A stretch of DNA of 64,000 nucleotides. It comes from Ensifer adhaerens. GTDB taxonomy: Bacteria > Pseudomonadota > Alphaproteobacteria > Rhizobiales > Rhizobiaceae. How positions within the stretch are numbered: position 1 is the first letter of the stretch; every line of letters starts with the position of its first letter. Location: positions 558,001 to 622,000 of the forward strand of contig NZ_CP118610.1 of assembly GCF_028993555.1 (NCBI RefSeq), in the 5' to 3' direction. The notes beneath the pieces are model-generated. The model saw only the letters and a list, made by a program, of their open reading frames with translations. It did not search any database and was not told where the DNA came from. Made by a program: the position numbers and the translations under genes. Of this stretch, positions 19,042 to 28,595 are shown piece by piece.

Positions 19042-20457
19042 ATGAACACCGATCTGATGAGCCTCTTCGATGCCGACGAGGCAACGGTCCGCAAGGTTCT
19101 CTCGGAAACGCTCGCCGGCGCCGACGACGGCGAACTGTTCCTCGAGCACGCCCAGGCCGAGGTCCTGTCCTTCGACAACGGCCGTCTCAAGGGCGGCAGC
19201 TTCAATACCGACCAGGGTTTCGGCCTGCGTGCCGTTGCCGGCGAAGCGGTCGGTTACGCCCATTCCGGCGAGCTTTCCCTGTCGGCGCTTCGCCGCGCCT
19301 CCGACGCGGTGGCGCAGGTGACGCGCGGTTATGCCGGCTCCTACGCCGCAGCCCCGCAGCGCACCAACAAGAAACTTTACGGCGACGAGAACCCGATCGG
19401 CGAGCCAAGCTTCGAGGCGAAGGTCGCGCTGCTTCAGGAAATCGACGCCTATCTGCGCGCCAAGGATCCAAAGGTTCGTCAGGTCACGGCATCGATTGCA
19501 GCGAGCTGGCAGGTCGTCGACATTCTTCGTGCCGATGGCCATCGCGTGCACGACGTCAGGCCGATGACCCGCATCAACATTTCAGTTGTCACCGGTGACG
19601 GCGACCGCCAGGAAAGCGGATCCTTCGGCACCGGCGGCCGCCGCGGCTTCGGCGATTTCGTTACTGAGGAAAACTGGAAGATGGGCGCCGACGAGGCGCT
19701 GCGCCAAGCGCTCGTCAATCTCGAAGCGATCGATGCGCCGGCCGGCACCATGGACGTGGTGCTCGCCTCCGGCTGGCCGGGCGTCATGTTGCACGAAGCC
19801 GTCGGCCATGGCCTTGAAGGCGACTTCAACCGCAAGAAGACCTCGGCTTTCGCCGGCCTTTTGGGCGAGCAGGTTGCCGCCAAGGGCGTCACCGTCGTCG
19901 ACGACGGCACCATTGAAGCGCGGCGCGGTTCGATCTCGATCGACGACGAAGGCACGCCCTCCGGCTACAACGTGCTGATTGAGGACGGCAAGCTCGTCGG
20001 CTACATGCAGGACCGGCAGAACGCCCGGCTGATGGGCATGCAGCCGACCGGCAATGGTCGCCGGCAGGGTTATGCCCATGTGCCGATGCCGCGCATGACC
20101 AACACGTACATGCTCTCGGGCGACAGGACACCCGAGGAAATCATCTCTTCGGTCAGGAAGGGGATCTATGCCGTTTCCTTCGGCGGCGGCCAGGTGGACA
20201 TCACCTCGGGCAAGTTCGTCTTCGGCTGTACCGAGGCCTATCTGATCGAAAACGGCAAGATCGGCGCGCCCGTCAAGGGCGCGATGCTGATCGGCAACGG
20301 CCCGGACGCGATGAAGCGCGTGACCATGGTCGGCGACGACACCAAGCTCGACACTGGCATCGGCAATTGCGGTAAGGCCGGCCAATGGGTACCGGTCGGC
20401 GTCGGTCAGCCGCATCTGCGCATGGATCAGATCACGGTCGGCGGCACGCAGGCGTAA
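19042..20457 (+). CDS. tldD: Metalloprotease TldD
   Basis: Zinc metallopeptidase that with TldE/PmbA trims modified peptides; the partner is not in this window. The ATG at 19042 (MNTDLMSLFDADEATVRK) has GGGAG upstream and gives 471 residues, normal for rhizobial TldD. An earlier in-frame ATG at 19003 is less likely. The zinc motif HEAVGHGLEGDF lies near residue 255, followed by the C-terminal TldD domain with FGGGQVDITSGKFVFGCTEAYL. The next gene starts six bases downstream. Confidence 0.95.
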   Translation: MNTDLMSLFDADEATVRKVLSETLAGADDGELFLEHAQAEVLSFDNGRLKGGSFNTDQGFGLRAVAGEAVGYAHSGELSLSALRRASDAVAQVTRGYAGSYAAAPQRTNKKLYGDENPIGEPSFEAKVALLQEIDAYLRAKDPKVRQVTASIAASWQVVDILRADGHRVHDVRPMTRINISVVTGDGDRQESGSFGTGGRRGFGDFVTEENWKMGADEALRQALVNLEAIDAPAGTMDVVLASGWPGVMLHEAVGHGLEGDFNRKKTSAFAGLLGEQVAAKGVTVVDDGTIEARRGSISIDDEGTPSGYNVLIEDGKLVGYMQDRQNARLMGMQPTGNGRRQGYAHVPMPRMTNTYMLSGDRTPEEIISSVRKGIYAVSFGGGQVDITSGKFVFGCTEAYLIENGKIGAPVKGAMLIGNGPDAMKRVTMVGDDTKLDTGIGNCGKAGQWVPVGVGQPHLRMDQITVGGTQA

Positions 20458-20463
20458 CGTTAA

Positions 20464-21120
20464 GTGGCGGTCTTCAAGCTCTCCTTTCTGTCGCAGGAGA
20501 CCGCCACGCCGAGCCACGAGCTGAAGTTTGATGCCGATGCCGGCGAGATCGCGCGGGTGTTGGATCTGCGCAACGGCGTTTTCCTGGATCATGCCTACTA
20601 CCGTCTGGATCAAAACGATCTGACGCTGCTGGCCTCGGCCCTCGGGCTTGCTTTGCCGAAAACGGGTGAGGAGGCCGTGCTTCGACGGCCGCATGCGCTC
20701 GATACGGTGCCCTATCTGGTGCACACCGGTTATGAGCTTCCGCTGATGCTCGAAGGGCGCAAGCCCTTTGCCCATTTCTCCGATGACCCGGAATCGCCCT
20801 GGCTGGAGGAAGCGCGATTGCTCTTTGCGCCGCACGTGGATGCGGGGGCCCTGGTTCTAGATAGGTTCGAAGTCGCGCGGATGTGCCCGACCACGACCGG
20901 CGGCGAGAAAGAGCAACGGGTCCTATACCTCACCTATGCATTGCCGGGAGACGAGTGGCGTTTTGACCTCTTCAGACAGCGCTGCCATCGGCTCTTTCAC
21001 GATTGGCGTCCATGGACCGCGGAAGACGAGCGCGAGGAGGGGCTGCTCCTTGGCTACACCGAGGAGCAATGTGACTGGTGGCTCGCCAATCGTTTCCGCA
21101 GGATCGCTGCGGAAACATGA
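20464..21120 (+). CDS. Conserved hypothetical protein
   Basis: Protein of 218 residues from a GTG six bases after tldD, so probably co-transcribed. I do not recognise a named domain. It is soluble and acidic, rich in Asp, Glu, Leu and Trp, with no signal peptide or membrane segment. Notable segments are DLRNGVFLDHAYYRLD, FAHFSDDPESPWLEEARLLF and a Trp-rich C-terminus (DEWRFDLFRQRCHRLFHDW, EEQCDWWLANRFRRI). Codon use matches the neighbours. Confidence 0.75.
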   Translation: MAVFKLSFLSQETATPSHELKFDADAGEIARVLDLRNGVFLDHAYYRLDQNDLTLLASALGLALPKTGEEAVLRRPHALDTVPYLVHTGYELPLMLEGRKPFAHFSDDPESPWLEEARLLFAPHVDAGALVLDRFEVARMCPTTTGGEKEQRVLYLTYALPGDEWRFDLFRQRCHRLFHDWRPWTAEDEREEGLLLGYTEEQCDWWLANRFRRIAAET

Positions 21121-21148
21121 TGAAGACTGCCTTTGTTCCCGCGGACGC

Positions 21149-22429
21149 TCACCCGCGCGACGGCAGCATCATGCAATCATAAGAGCGCTGCTTGAGCGCG
21201 TCGCAGGCGGCCGCTGCCGCATCACGGCTCGAGAACCCGACGAAGCGCGCGCGGTAGATCGCCTTAGCACCTTTGCCGACAGCTTCGGTGTAGGGCGTGG
21301 CTCCTGCGAGTGGAGCGCCGGCTTCGGAGCGCGCCTGGGCGAGCAGCATACGAGCCGCCTCGGCAGACGGAGCGGCCGAAATCTGGATCTGCCAGCCGCC
21401 GCCTGCCATGGGCGTCGCGGCACTGTTTTCGATCTCGGCCACCTCTGTGGGGCGGTCTGCGGGGACTGCCGTCGTGGGCGTCGCCGCAATCAGTGCGGCA
21501 ACGGAATCCTGCTTCGCCCGCTGAGGGGCGGCATAGGGCATCGGGACGTCTGATGTTGCTGCAGATGCCACTTCCACCGGGGTTTCGACCGGTTTGCTGC
21601 CGCGTGTCGACGCCACGAGCTGCCGCCCGGTTTTCGTTGAGGCCTTGCCGACATGGCGATCGAGAAGGGCCGCCATCTTGGCATCGCGGCTACGCGCCGT
21701 CCTGCCGCCGAGAACGACGCCGACCACCCGGCGATTGCCATCCTTGACGGCGCTGACGAGATTGAAGCCGGAAGCGTTGGTGTAACCGGTCTTGATACCG
21801 TCCATGCCCTCGTAGCGATACATCAGGTTGTTGTGGCCGCGGACCTTGCGGCCGCGGAAATTGAAGCTCTCGGTCGCAAAGAGCTGGTATTCCTTGGGGA
21901 AGTCGCGCATCAGCGCGACGGCCAGCGTCGACATCTCACGCGCCGTCGTCACCTGCTGGCTCGCCGGCAGACCGGAAGAGTTGACGAAGACGGTCCTGCT
22001 CATGCCAAGCTGCCGCGCCTTGGCGGTCATCATCCGGGCGAAGTTGGCCTCGGAGCCTCCGAGCCTTTCCGCCATGGCCGCTGCCGCATCGTTGCCCGAG
22101 CGCACGATCATGCCGAGCACGGCTTCGCGAGCCGTAATGGTCATGCCGGGCTTGAGGCCGAGGCGCATCGGTGGTTTCGCCGCAGCCGCTTTTGACACCT
22201 TGATCTTGCTGTCCCAGGAGAGCTCGCCGCGCCTGAGAGCCTCGAAGGCCATATAGACCGTCATCATCTTGGTCAGCGAAGCCGGATGGTTGAGCACGTC
22301 GGGATTTTCGGCCGACAGAACCTTGCCGGTGCGCGCATCCAGCACCAGCGAGGCAGTACCGGCAATCGCCGTTGCGGTCCCCAAGGCGAGAGCGAAGGTC
22401 GCCAAAAGGAGGCAGCGCAAAGTATTCAT
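21149..22429 (-). CDS. D-alanyl-D-alanine carboxypeptidase (PBP5/6-like) with SPOR domain
   Basis: Periplasmic serine peptidase that trims the stem-peptide D-Ala of peptidoglycan. From ATG 22429 (GGGGAT upstream) the product has 426 residues with a signal peptide (LLLATFALALGTATAIAG). Active-site motifs are SLTK (HPASLTKMMTVY), SGN (VRSGNDAAAAMAERLGG) and KTG (GIKTGYTNASG). After about residue 270 comes a Pro/Ala-rich linker and a C-terminal SPOR domain (WQIQISAAPSAEAARMLLAQA), which binds denuded glycan and usually places proteins at the division site. It is divergent from the polysaccharide deacetylase gene. Confidence 0.93.
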   Translation of the reverse strand: MNTLRCLLLATFALALGTATAIAGTASLVLDARTGKVLSAENPDVLNHPASLTKMMTVYMAFEALRRGELSWDSKIKVSKAAAAKPPMRLGLKPGMTITAREAVLGMIVRSGNDAAAAMAERLGGSEANFARMMTAKARQLGMSRTVFVNSSGLPASQQVTTAREMSTLAVALMRDFPKEYQLFATESFNFRGRKVRGHNNLMYRYEGMDGIKTGYTNASGFNLVSAVKDGNRRVVGVVLGGRTARSRDAKMAALLDRHVGKASTKTGRQLVASTRGSKPVETPVEVASAATSDVPMPYAAPQRAKQDSVAALIAATPTTAVPADRPTEVAEIENSAATPMAGGGWQIQISAAPSAEAARMLLAQARSEAGAPLAGATPYTEAVGKGAKAIYRARFVGFSSRDAAAAACDALKQRSYDCMMLPSRG

Positions 22430-22665
22430 GTCGATCCCCGTCGAATGGCGCCATCGGTCACAGGCGCGAAGCTGTTTCGTTTTGTGACAAAATCCGTGTC
22501 TTTGCTGCAACTTTAGGGCGGAATGTGACACTTCTATCCTGTTTTCGAGGTTGTGGTAAACGGGCGATAAATGTCCTCTCCGTTCAACAAGGCTTAACGC
22601 CCTCGTCGTTAACCTTTGAGCCCGGAGCACGGCGCAGAGGACGCTCTGGCGCCGCACGGGGAAAC

Positions 22666-23718
22666 ATGGGGCAGGCCATCAGGAACACGATCAGGGCAAT
22701 TGTTCGCCGGGCCGCCATTGCCGGCGGACTGGAAGTGGCCGGAGGGCTGAGTCGCGTCGGGCTGATGGCTGGCGCGCGCGGGCAGGGGGCGATCTTCACG
22801 CTGCACCATGTCCGGCCGAAACCTGCCCGTGCCTTCGACCCGAATGCCCATCTGGAAATCACCCCTGAATTCCTCGACGCGGCGCTGACGACGCTGAAGC
22901 GCGACGGCTATCGTTTCGTCGCGCTCGAGCAGTTGCCGCATGTGCTGGCCGCGGAGCGCGGCCCGATCGCCTGTTTTACGCTTGATGACGGCTACCGGAA
23001 CAATCTCGAGCATGCGCTGCCCGTGTTCGAGCGCCACGCCGCACCCTTCACCGTCTTTGTCACCGGCGGCTTCATCGATCGGACCCATACACTCTGGTGG
23101 GAAACGCTCGCCAATGTGCTCGCCACGAACGAGACGCTGCGCTTCGACTTCGGTCACGGTATCGAAACGCTGCCAACGCGCACGACTGCGGACAAGCAGG
23201 CGGCTTTCAATCGTGTCGCGGCTTTCATTCATAGCCGTGATGAAGCGCCGGCCATTGCTTCACTGAACGCCACAGCGATCGAACACGGTATCGATCCGCT
23301 GGCGATCACCGAAGGGCTGACCTTGGATCCGGCAGGTCTGCGACAGCTGGTCAAAAGCCCGCTGGCCAGCCTCGGCGCGCACACGATCAGCCATCGCTCT
23401 GTCGCGCGCCTGAGCGACGACGACGCAAGGCGAGAAATTCACGAGTCCGCGCAGCGCGTCGAGGCCATTACCGGCCGGCGGCCTCTGACCTTCGCCTATC
23501 CCTATGGCGACGCGCCGGCGGTGTCGGCACGCGACCATCGCATCGTCGCCGATCTCGGCTTCACGCTCGCGGTCACCACCCAGCCCGGCACGCTCGACGA
23601 ACGCGCGCAGTCCTACCTTCATGCGTTGCCACGCATTTCGCTGAATGGTCATTTCCAGCGGGCACGCTACGTCTCGGCGTTGGCCTCGGGCATCCCCTTC
23701 CGGCTGGCGTCAGGCTAG
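22666..23718 (+). CDS. Polysaccharide deacetylase (NodB-homology, CE4 family)
   Basis: Carbohydrate esterase-4 fold protein, 350 residues from ATG 22666 with GGGGA upstream. NodB motif 1 appears as FTLDDGYRNN (Asp-Asp), motif 2 as GAHTISHRS (His pair for the metal) and motif 3 as FAYPYGD. N-terminal residues 1-60 include a short hydrophobic stretch but no clear signal peptide. Likely action is on an N-acetylated surface or wall glycan; the substrate is unknown. It is divergent from the SPOR carboxypeptidase, so both may act on the envelope. Confidence 0.88.
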   Translation: MGQAIRNTIRAIVRRAAIAGGLEVAGGLSRVGLMAGARGQGAIFTLHHVRPKPARAFDPNAHLEITPEFLDAALTTLKRDGYRFVALEQLPHVLAAERGPIACFTLDDGYRNNLEHALPVFERHAAPFTVFVTGGFIDRTHTLWWETLANVLATNETLRFDFGHGIETLPTRTTADKQAAFNRVAAFIHSRDEAPAIASLNATAIEHGIDPLAITEGLTLDPAGLRQLVKSPLASLGAHTISHRSVARLSDDDARREIHESAQRVEAITGRRPLTFAYPYGDAPAVSARDHRIVADLGFTLAVTTQPGTLDERAQSYLHALPRISLNGHFQRARYVSALASGIPFRLASG

Positions 23719-23737
23719 GGCGCTGAAGCCCAGCCAC

Positions 23738-24358
23738 TCAAGGATACATCCGCACCTTTTCCCAGCCGCCTTCGGGCGTCGCGCGGCGGAACTCCATCCG
23801 GTCATGCAGGCGGAATGGGCGGTCGTGCCAGAATTCGATCGAAGTCGGGCGGATGCGGAAACCGGACCAGTAGCTCGGGCGCGGGATCTCGCCAAGCGCG
23901 TGGCGGGCGGTATATTCGGCAACCGCCTTTTCAAGCGCGAAGCGGCCTTCAAGCGGGCGCGACTGCTTCGAGGCCCAGGCGCCGATGCGGCTGCCGCGCG
24001 GCCGGCTCTTGAAGTATTCGTCTGCCTCTTCGTCGGTCACGATCTCGACCGGGCCGCGCACGCGCACCTGGCGCCTCAGGGATTTCCAGTGGAAGCACAT
24101 GGCCGCCTTGCGGGCGCCAAGGATTTCCTGGCCCTTCTGGCTCTCGAAATTCGTGTAGAAGACGAAGCCGCGTTCGTCGAAACCCTTCAGCAAAACCATG
24201 CGGACATTCGGCAATCCGTCGCCGTCGACGGTGGCAAGCGCAACCGCATTCGGGTCGTTGATTTCGCTGCCTTCCGCGTCCTTCAGCCATATGCCAAACA
24301 GGGAAAAGGGCTCATTTGATTCGGTGAAGTCACCGCTTGTTAACTCATTCGCCGCCAT
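23738..24358 (-). CDS. pdxH: Pyridoxamine 5'-phosphate oxidase
   Basis: FMN enzyme that oxidises pyridoxine or pyridoxamine phosphate to pyridoxal phosphate. From ATG 24358 ([14 protein letters not shown]) it has 206 residues, the standard length; the open frame upstream is not conserved-looking. FMN and substrate signatures are visible: [41 protein letters not shown] and the C-terminal dimerisation motif [21 protein letters not shown]. It is divergent from the surface lipoprotein gene with 140 bases between the starts. Confidence 0.97.
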   Translation of the reverse strand: MAANELTSGDFTESNEPFSLFGIWLKDAEGSEINDPNAVALATVDGDGLPNVRMVLLKGFDERGFVFYTNFESQKGQEILGARKAAMCFHWKSLRRQVRVRGPVEIVTDEEADEYFKSRPRGSRIGAWASKQSRPLEGRFALEKAVAEYTARHALGEIPRPSYWSGFRIRPTSIEFWHDRPFRLHDRMEFRRATPEGGWEKVRMYP

Positions 24359-24498
24359 TATTGCCTTCCAATGCCGTGATGTCTGGCGCGGAAATGCTTC
24401 GGGATGAACCCGACCGGTGTTTCCGCATCGAAAATGTCGGAGCCTGTATGTTGACCACTCGAGCAACGTGCGGCTCCAGCGAGTCTGACAGGATTGCC

Positions 24499-24951
24499 GT
24501 GCAAGACATAGCAAAGTGGATCGATGCCAAGAAGGGGTATTCCTTCACCTTGCTGCGTAGCGCGGCAATTTGCCTGCCGGTGCTTGTGCTTTCCGGCTGC
24601 ATGGGCGCGGGCCTCGATTTCTTTGGCGGCGGCGTCGACCGCACGGTCTCGACGGGCACCGTTCCCGTCGCCAAAACCTCCGATGGGCTCTCCGACGCGG
24701 TGATGGTTCGCAACGCCGTGACTTCGGCGGAACTCGGCGGCGGCACGATCAATCCGATCCCCTGGGCCAACGCGACCTCCGGTAGCGCCGGTGTCATCAG
24801 CAGCATTCAGGAAGACCGCGCGAGCGGCATGCTGTGCCGTCGTTTCACCACGACGCGCCATTCCTATGAGGGCATCGCAAAGTTCGACGGCAACACGTGC
24901 CAGGGCGGCGATGGCGCCTGGTATTTGACGAGCTTCGGCCCGCGCGCCTGA
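24499..24951 (+). CDS. RT0821/Lpp0805-type surface lipoprotein
   Basis: Small outer-membrane-type lipoprotein of the surface-antigen family. I choose GTG 24499, with ACAGGA upstream, because it gives a compact signal sequence ending in lipobox LSGC (about residues 30-33) and a 150-residue product. ATG 24448 would add 17 residues. The mature part ends in the family pattern [21 protein letters not shown] and [13 protein letters not shown] with two further Cys. Function is unknown. Confidence 0.8.
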   Translation: MQDIAKWIDAKKGYSFTLLRSAAICLPVLVLSGCMGAGLDFFGGGVDRTVSTGTVPVAKTSDGLSDAVMVRNAVTSAELGGGTINPIPWANATSGSAGVISSIQEDRASGMLCRRFTTTRHSYEGIAKFDGNTCQGGDGAWYLTSFGPRA

Positions 24952-25179
24952 GAAAAAGCTCGCAAGCACGAGTTAACGCTCGGAAATCGGCGATTAACCA
25001 CATTTCTCTAAAAGTGCGAACGATCGTCGGCAGGGCTCATTCCAGAGCCGGTGGCGGCGTTGTGGCTAACCACTATTTAGCAAGTTCTCCGGATCATCGG
25101 TGCCGAGTGGAAAGGCGGCAATGACGCCTTCAATCGGGGCATAAGGCGGGCATCAGGGAGAGGCCGCCGATCAGAGAAG

Positions 25180-26286
25180 ATGGTAGAAGCCATGCGTGAT
25201 CCCTATGCGATCCTCGGTGTCCGGCGCAATGCCGGGCAGGACGAAATCAAGGCGGCCTGGCGTTCGCTGGCAAAGGCCGTGCATCCTGACCATAACCAGG
25301 ACGACCCCACCGCCGCCGAGCGCTTTGCCGAGGCAGGCAAGGCCTACGAGCTTCTGCGCGATCCCAAGCTCAGAAGCCGCTACGACTATGCGCGCCGCGA
25401 GGCCGAGCTTCGCCGCATGGAGGCGATGAAGGCAAAGATGCGCGGCAATGGCCAGGAGGAGGCGCCCGTCGACGCGGAGACCGCCGAGGACGCCATCTCG
25501 CAGATCTTTGGCGCCGACGCGCGTGCCAGGTCGGCCCGGCCATCGCCGAGGCCGGCGCCGAACCCATCGCCCAAGCCCGCGCCGAAACCGACAGCGGCCA
25601 AGGAGCCGGAACGCCCGGCTCAAGCTGCCGAGGCAAAGCCTGAACCTGCGGCCGAGACCCAGCCGGAAACCGTTGCCAAGACGGAAACCCCGCTCATGCA
25701 GCGCGCCGCAGCGCCCGCAGCCGAACTCGTTGCAGCCATCGTCCGGCGCATCCGCGGCCGCGCAGCAAAGACCGCAGAGAAGGTGCCCGACCTGACCGTC
25801 GATCTGGTTGTCGGCATCGAGGATCTTATCAATCGCCAGCGCCTGACGGTCGAGCTTCCCGACGGCGAGAGCCTGAAGGTTCAAATTCCGCCGGGTGCCG
25901 TCGACGGGCAGACCATTCGTCTGGCCGAACAGGGCTACCGTGTCACCGGCATGAGCCGCGGCGATGTCGTCGTCACGCTCCGGGTCGATCAGAACGGCGC
26001 CTTCCGCACCCGTGGCCTTGATCTGCTTACGACTATGCCGATCGATCTGCAGGGCGCCGTCCTCGGTTGCGAGGAGCGCATCGAAACGCCGGTTGGCCCG
26101 GTGACCGTCGTCGTGCCGCCCTGGTCGGGTTCGGACAAGATCATCCGCCTCACAGGCCAGGGCCTTCCCGGAACCTACGGGACCCACGGCGATCTCCTGG
26201 TGGAGTTGCGGCTGGTCCTGAAAGACACGCCGGATGAGAAGGTGACCGATCTGATGAAGTCGCAGCGCGACGGACTCTATCTGTGA
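25180..26286 (+). CDS. J-domain protein (DnaJ/CbpA-like, no zinc finger)
   Basis: Co-chaperone that stimulates an Hsp70, 368 residues from ATG 25180; ATG 25192 (MRDPYAILGV) is equally plausible. The J-domain occupies about residues 5-70 with the HPD motif in AVHPDHNQDD. A long low-complexity linker rich in Pro, Ala, Lys and Glu (about 105-190) follows. The C-terminal substrate-binding part (about 205-365) has a DnaJ-C barrel with LTVELPDGESLKVQIPPGAVDGQ. The four CxxCxGxG zinc repeats of true DnaJ are absent, so this is a class B/CbpA-type protein. It precedes fabI by about 200 bases. Confidence 0.88.
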   Translation: MVEAMRDPYAILGVRRNAGQDEIKAAWRSLAKAVHPDHNQDDPTAAERFAEAGKAYELLRDPKLRSRYDYARREAELRRMEAMKAKMRGNGQEEAPVDAETAEDAISQIFGADARARSARPSPRPAPNPSPKPAPKPTAAKEPERPAQAAEAKPEPAAETQPETVAKTETPLMQRAAAPAAELVAAIVRRIRGRAAKTAEKVPDLTVDLVVGIEDLINRQRLTVELPDGESLKVQIPPGAVDGQTIRLAEQGYRVTGMSRGDVVVTLRVDQNGAFRTRGLDLLTTMPIDLQGAVLGCEERIETPVGPVTVVVPPWSGSDKIIRLTGQGLPGTYGTHGDLLVELRLVLKDTPDEKVTDLMKSQRDGLYL

Positions 26287-26494
26287 CGGTCCATTTGTGA
26301 CAGTTCGCTGACACTTTGAACCAATATTACGGGGACTAACAGTTCCTGATCTCAGGCGCGCTTGAACCACCCTTGCCACTATGCCATAGGCAATTCTCGA
26401 CAATTTGCCGCACCCGTTCGGTGGGGTGTCTATGACATTTGTGAACTTTGGCACCGGCACCGGCCGTTGCTGGAAATAGTATTGGGGACTTACC

Positions 26495-27313
26495 ATGGCT
26501 CAGGCATCCGGTCTGATGAAGGGCAAGCGCGGCGTCATTATGGGCGTTGCAAACAACCGTTCCATCGCATGGGGCATTGCCAAGGCCATCCACGCACAGG
26601 GTGGTGAAGTTGCGTTGACCTATCAGGGCGATGCGCTGAAGAAGCGCGTCGAGCCGCTGCTCGCCGAGATCGACGGCTTCATGGCCGGCCATTGCGACGT
26701 CAGCGACGAAGCCAGCATCGACGCCGTCTTCGATACGCTCGAAAAGCAATGGGGCAAGATCGACTTCGTGGTGCATGCGATCGGCTTCTCCGACAAGGAC
26801 GAACTGACCGGTCGCTACGTCGATACCTCGGCCGACAACTTCGCCAAGACGATGCAGATTTCGGTCTACTCCTTCACTTCGGTTGCCCGTCGCGCTGAAA
26901 AGCTGATGACCGATGGCGGCTCGATGCTGACCCTGACCTACTACGGCGCCGAAAAGGTCATGCCGAACTACAACGTCATGGGTGTCGCCAAGGCTGCGCT
27001 CGAAGCGAGCGTGAAGTATCTGGCGGTCGACCTCGGCCCGAAGAACATCCGCGTCAACGCCATTTCTGCCGGTCCGATCAAGACGCTGGCGGCCTCCGGC
27101 ATCGGCGATTTCCGCTATATCCTCAAGTGGAACGAGTACAACGCGCCGCTGCGCCGCACCGTGACGATCGAGGAAGTCGGCGATGTCGGCCTCTACATGC
27201 TCTCCGACCTGTCGCGTTCGGTCACCGGTGAAGTTCACCACGCCGACAGCGGCTACCATGTCGTCGGCATGAAGGCGGTGGACGCGCCCGATATCTCCGT
27301 GATCAAGGACTGA
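26495..27313 (+). CDS. fabI: Enoyl-[acyl-carrier-protein] reductase (NADH)
   Basis: Last reductive step of fatty-acid elongation. A short-chain-dehydrogenase fold of 272 residues with the FabI-type cofactor loop GVANNRSIAWGIAKAIHAQG and the active-site pair Tyr and Lys spaced YNVMGVAK. TTGGGGA lies before the ATG. The 208 bases upstream contain no gene. The phosphoglycerate-mutase-like gene starts 49 bases downstream. Rhizobia often have two fabI copies; which this is cannot be told. Confidence 0.95.
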   Translation: MAQASGLMKGKRGVIMGVANNRSIAWGIAKAIHAQGGEVALTYQGDALKKRVEPLLAEIDGFMAGHCDVSDEASIDAVFDTLEKQWGKIDFVVHAIGFSDKDELTGRYVDTSADNFAKTMQISVYSFTSVARRAEKLMTDGGSMLTLTYYGAEKVMPNYNVMGVAKAALEASVKYLAVDLGPKNIRVNAISAGPIKTLAASGIGDFRYILKWNEYNAPLRRTVTIEEVGDVGLYMLSDLSRSVTGEVHHADSGYHVVGMKAVDAPDISVIKD

Positions 27314-27361
27314 TCGATACCCTCAATCGGTGTCGGCAGTCCGCTGCCCCGGAGACATGTT

Positions 27362-27946
27362 GTGCTGATCTATGTGATCCGTCACGGACAGACCGACTGG
27401 AATGCCGAAAGCCGGCTCCAGGGCCAGAAGGACATCCCGCTCAATGATTTCGGTCGCCAGCAGGCGACCGGAAACGGCAAGGCACTCGCGGGCATCCTTG
27501 GCACCGACGCCGCGCATTTCGATTTCGTCGCGAGCCCGCTTGGCCGCACGTGCGAGACCATGGAGCGCGTGAGGCTGGCGATGGGTCTCGATCCCGCTGC
27601 CTACCGCACCGACGAACGGCTGAAGGAAGTATCCTTCGGTGACTGGGAAGGACACACGCTTCCCGAGCTCAAGCGTTCGGCGCCGCAAAGGATCGCCGAA
27701 CGGCGCGCGGTGAAGTGGGACTTCATTCCGCCGGGACCTGATGCCGAGAGCTACGAGATCCTGTCCTGGCGCGTTGCAGCTTGGCTGAAGGACGTGACGA
27801 AACCGACCATCTGCGTCAGCCACGGCGGCGTCATCCGATCGCTTTTCAAGCTTTTTGGGGAAATGGAGGCCGAGGAGGCTGCGTCTGCGGCGATCCCGCA
27901 GGATCGCCTACTGCGCATTTCCGGCGGTGCCATCGGCTGGATCTGA
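27362..27946 (+). CDS. Histidine phosphatase family protein
   Basis: Phosphoglycerate-mutase-like phosphatase, 194 residues, starting at GTG 27362 with GGAG eight bases upstream. The phospho-His motif is IRHGQTDWN at the N-terminus and the second catalytic His lies in ICVSHGGVIRS. It resembles GpmB/CobC-type phosphatases; the substrate is not known. It is convergent with the DUF1344 gene, with palindromic element B between them. Confidence 0.9.
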   Translation: MLIYVIRHGQTDWNAESRLQGQKDIPLNDFGRQQATGNGKALAGILGTDAAHFDFVASPLGRTCETMERVRLAMGLDPAAYRTDERLKEVSFGDWEGHTLPELKRSAPQRIAERRAVKWDFIPPGPDAESYEILSWRVAAWLKDVTKPTICVSHGGVIRSLFKLFGEMEAEEAASAAIPQDRLLRISGGAIGWI

Positions 27947-27971
27947 CGGCCGGAACGATAACCGCCCCAAA

Positions 27972-28015
27972 GCAATGCCCGGAAAAGTGTGGAACGGTTT
28001 CCCGTCCGGCATTGC
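27972..28015. repeat. 44-base palindromic intergenic element, copy B
   Basis: Arms GCAATGCC/GGCATTGC around a 28-base core (GGAAAAGTGTGGAACGG, then TTTCCCGTCC). It lies between the convergent phosphatase and DUF1344 genes. The arms differ from copies A and C but remain perfectly complementary. Confidence 0.9.
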
Positions 28016-28039
28016 GTGATCTGAGGGACGGGGCGCTGC

Positions 28040-28300
28040 TTACTGTACGATTTCGAGGTCGTTGATGACCCGTTTTCCATCGACTTCGGTATAGAAGACC
28101 AGAACCTTCACGCCCGCTTTCAGACCCTCGAAATTGAACTCTTCGGGCGCTTGGTAGCTCTTGCCGTCATCGAGCTGCAGGCTGAGGCGTTCAGTGTCGA
28201 CACCCGTAATGATAGCTTCCACGTCGGCGCTTTCCGCAAGAGCGGACAAAGGCGAAAGCAGGCCGGCAGTGGCCATGAGCGCGGCAATGACAAAACGCAT
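28040..28300 (-). CDS. Small periplasmic protein, DUF1344-like
   Basis: Protein of 86 residues from ATG 28300 with a signal peptide (MRFVIAALMATAGLLSPLSALA). The mature part (about 60 residues) is a small beta-rich domain, DVEAIITGVDTERLSLQLDDGK followed by VKVLVFYTEVDGKRVINDLEI, the pattern I associate with DUF1344. Function is unknown. A longer frame beginning at 28345 is less likely because the signal peptide would be internal. Confidence 0.82.
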   Translation of the reverse strand: MRFVIAALMATAGLLSPLSALAESADVEAIITGVDTERLSLQLDDGKSYQAPEEFNFEGLKAGVKVLVFYTEVDGKRVINDLEIVQ

Positions 28301-28595
28301 CTTTCTTGCCCTTTTCAACGATTCTGCGAACATTCCTGTCATCACCCTTGGCCCCCGATTGTGGCAAAAATTGCCTTGTAACTTGGCTTTTGGCCGTCAG
28401 GCCCCGGTTTTTTGATGGCCTGCCCGACGCCGGAAGACTGGACGGCGACATCGTTTTTTTCAAGCGGGGGAGCGCCGAAGTAGGGGAGCCGGAATATTGA
28501 TTTCCCCATGAATCATAGGGTTTTCCAAGGATTTGTAACGAAAGCCAATCTTAAGACTCGCTCGCTACCTTTGGTTGGGGACTGAGGGGAATAGC

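Noticed and set aside
22430..22665. CtrA site in the divergent gap between the carboxypeptidase and deacetylase genes
   Set aside because: Two TTAAC words occur (near 22591-22612), but their 15-base spacing does not fit TTAA-N7-TTAA.
24961..25030. Partial match to the 44-base element (AAAAGTGCGAA) before the J-domain gene
   Set aside because: Only part of the core matches; no flanking arms or correct spacing.
28413..28481. 22-codon open frame before the c-di-GMP gene
   Set aside because: No ribosome-binding site, no conserved pattern and a low-complexity composition.
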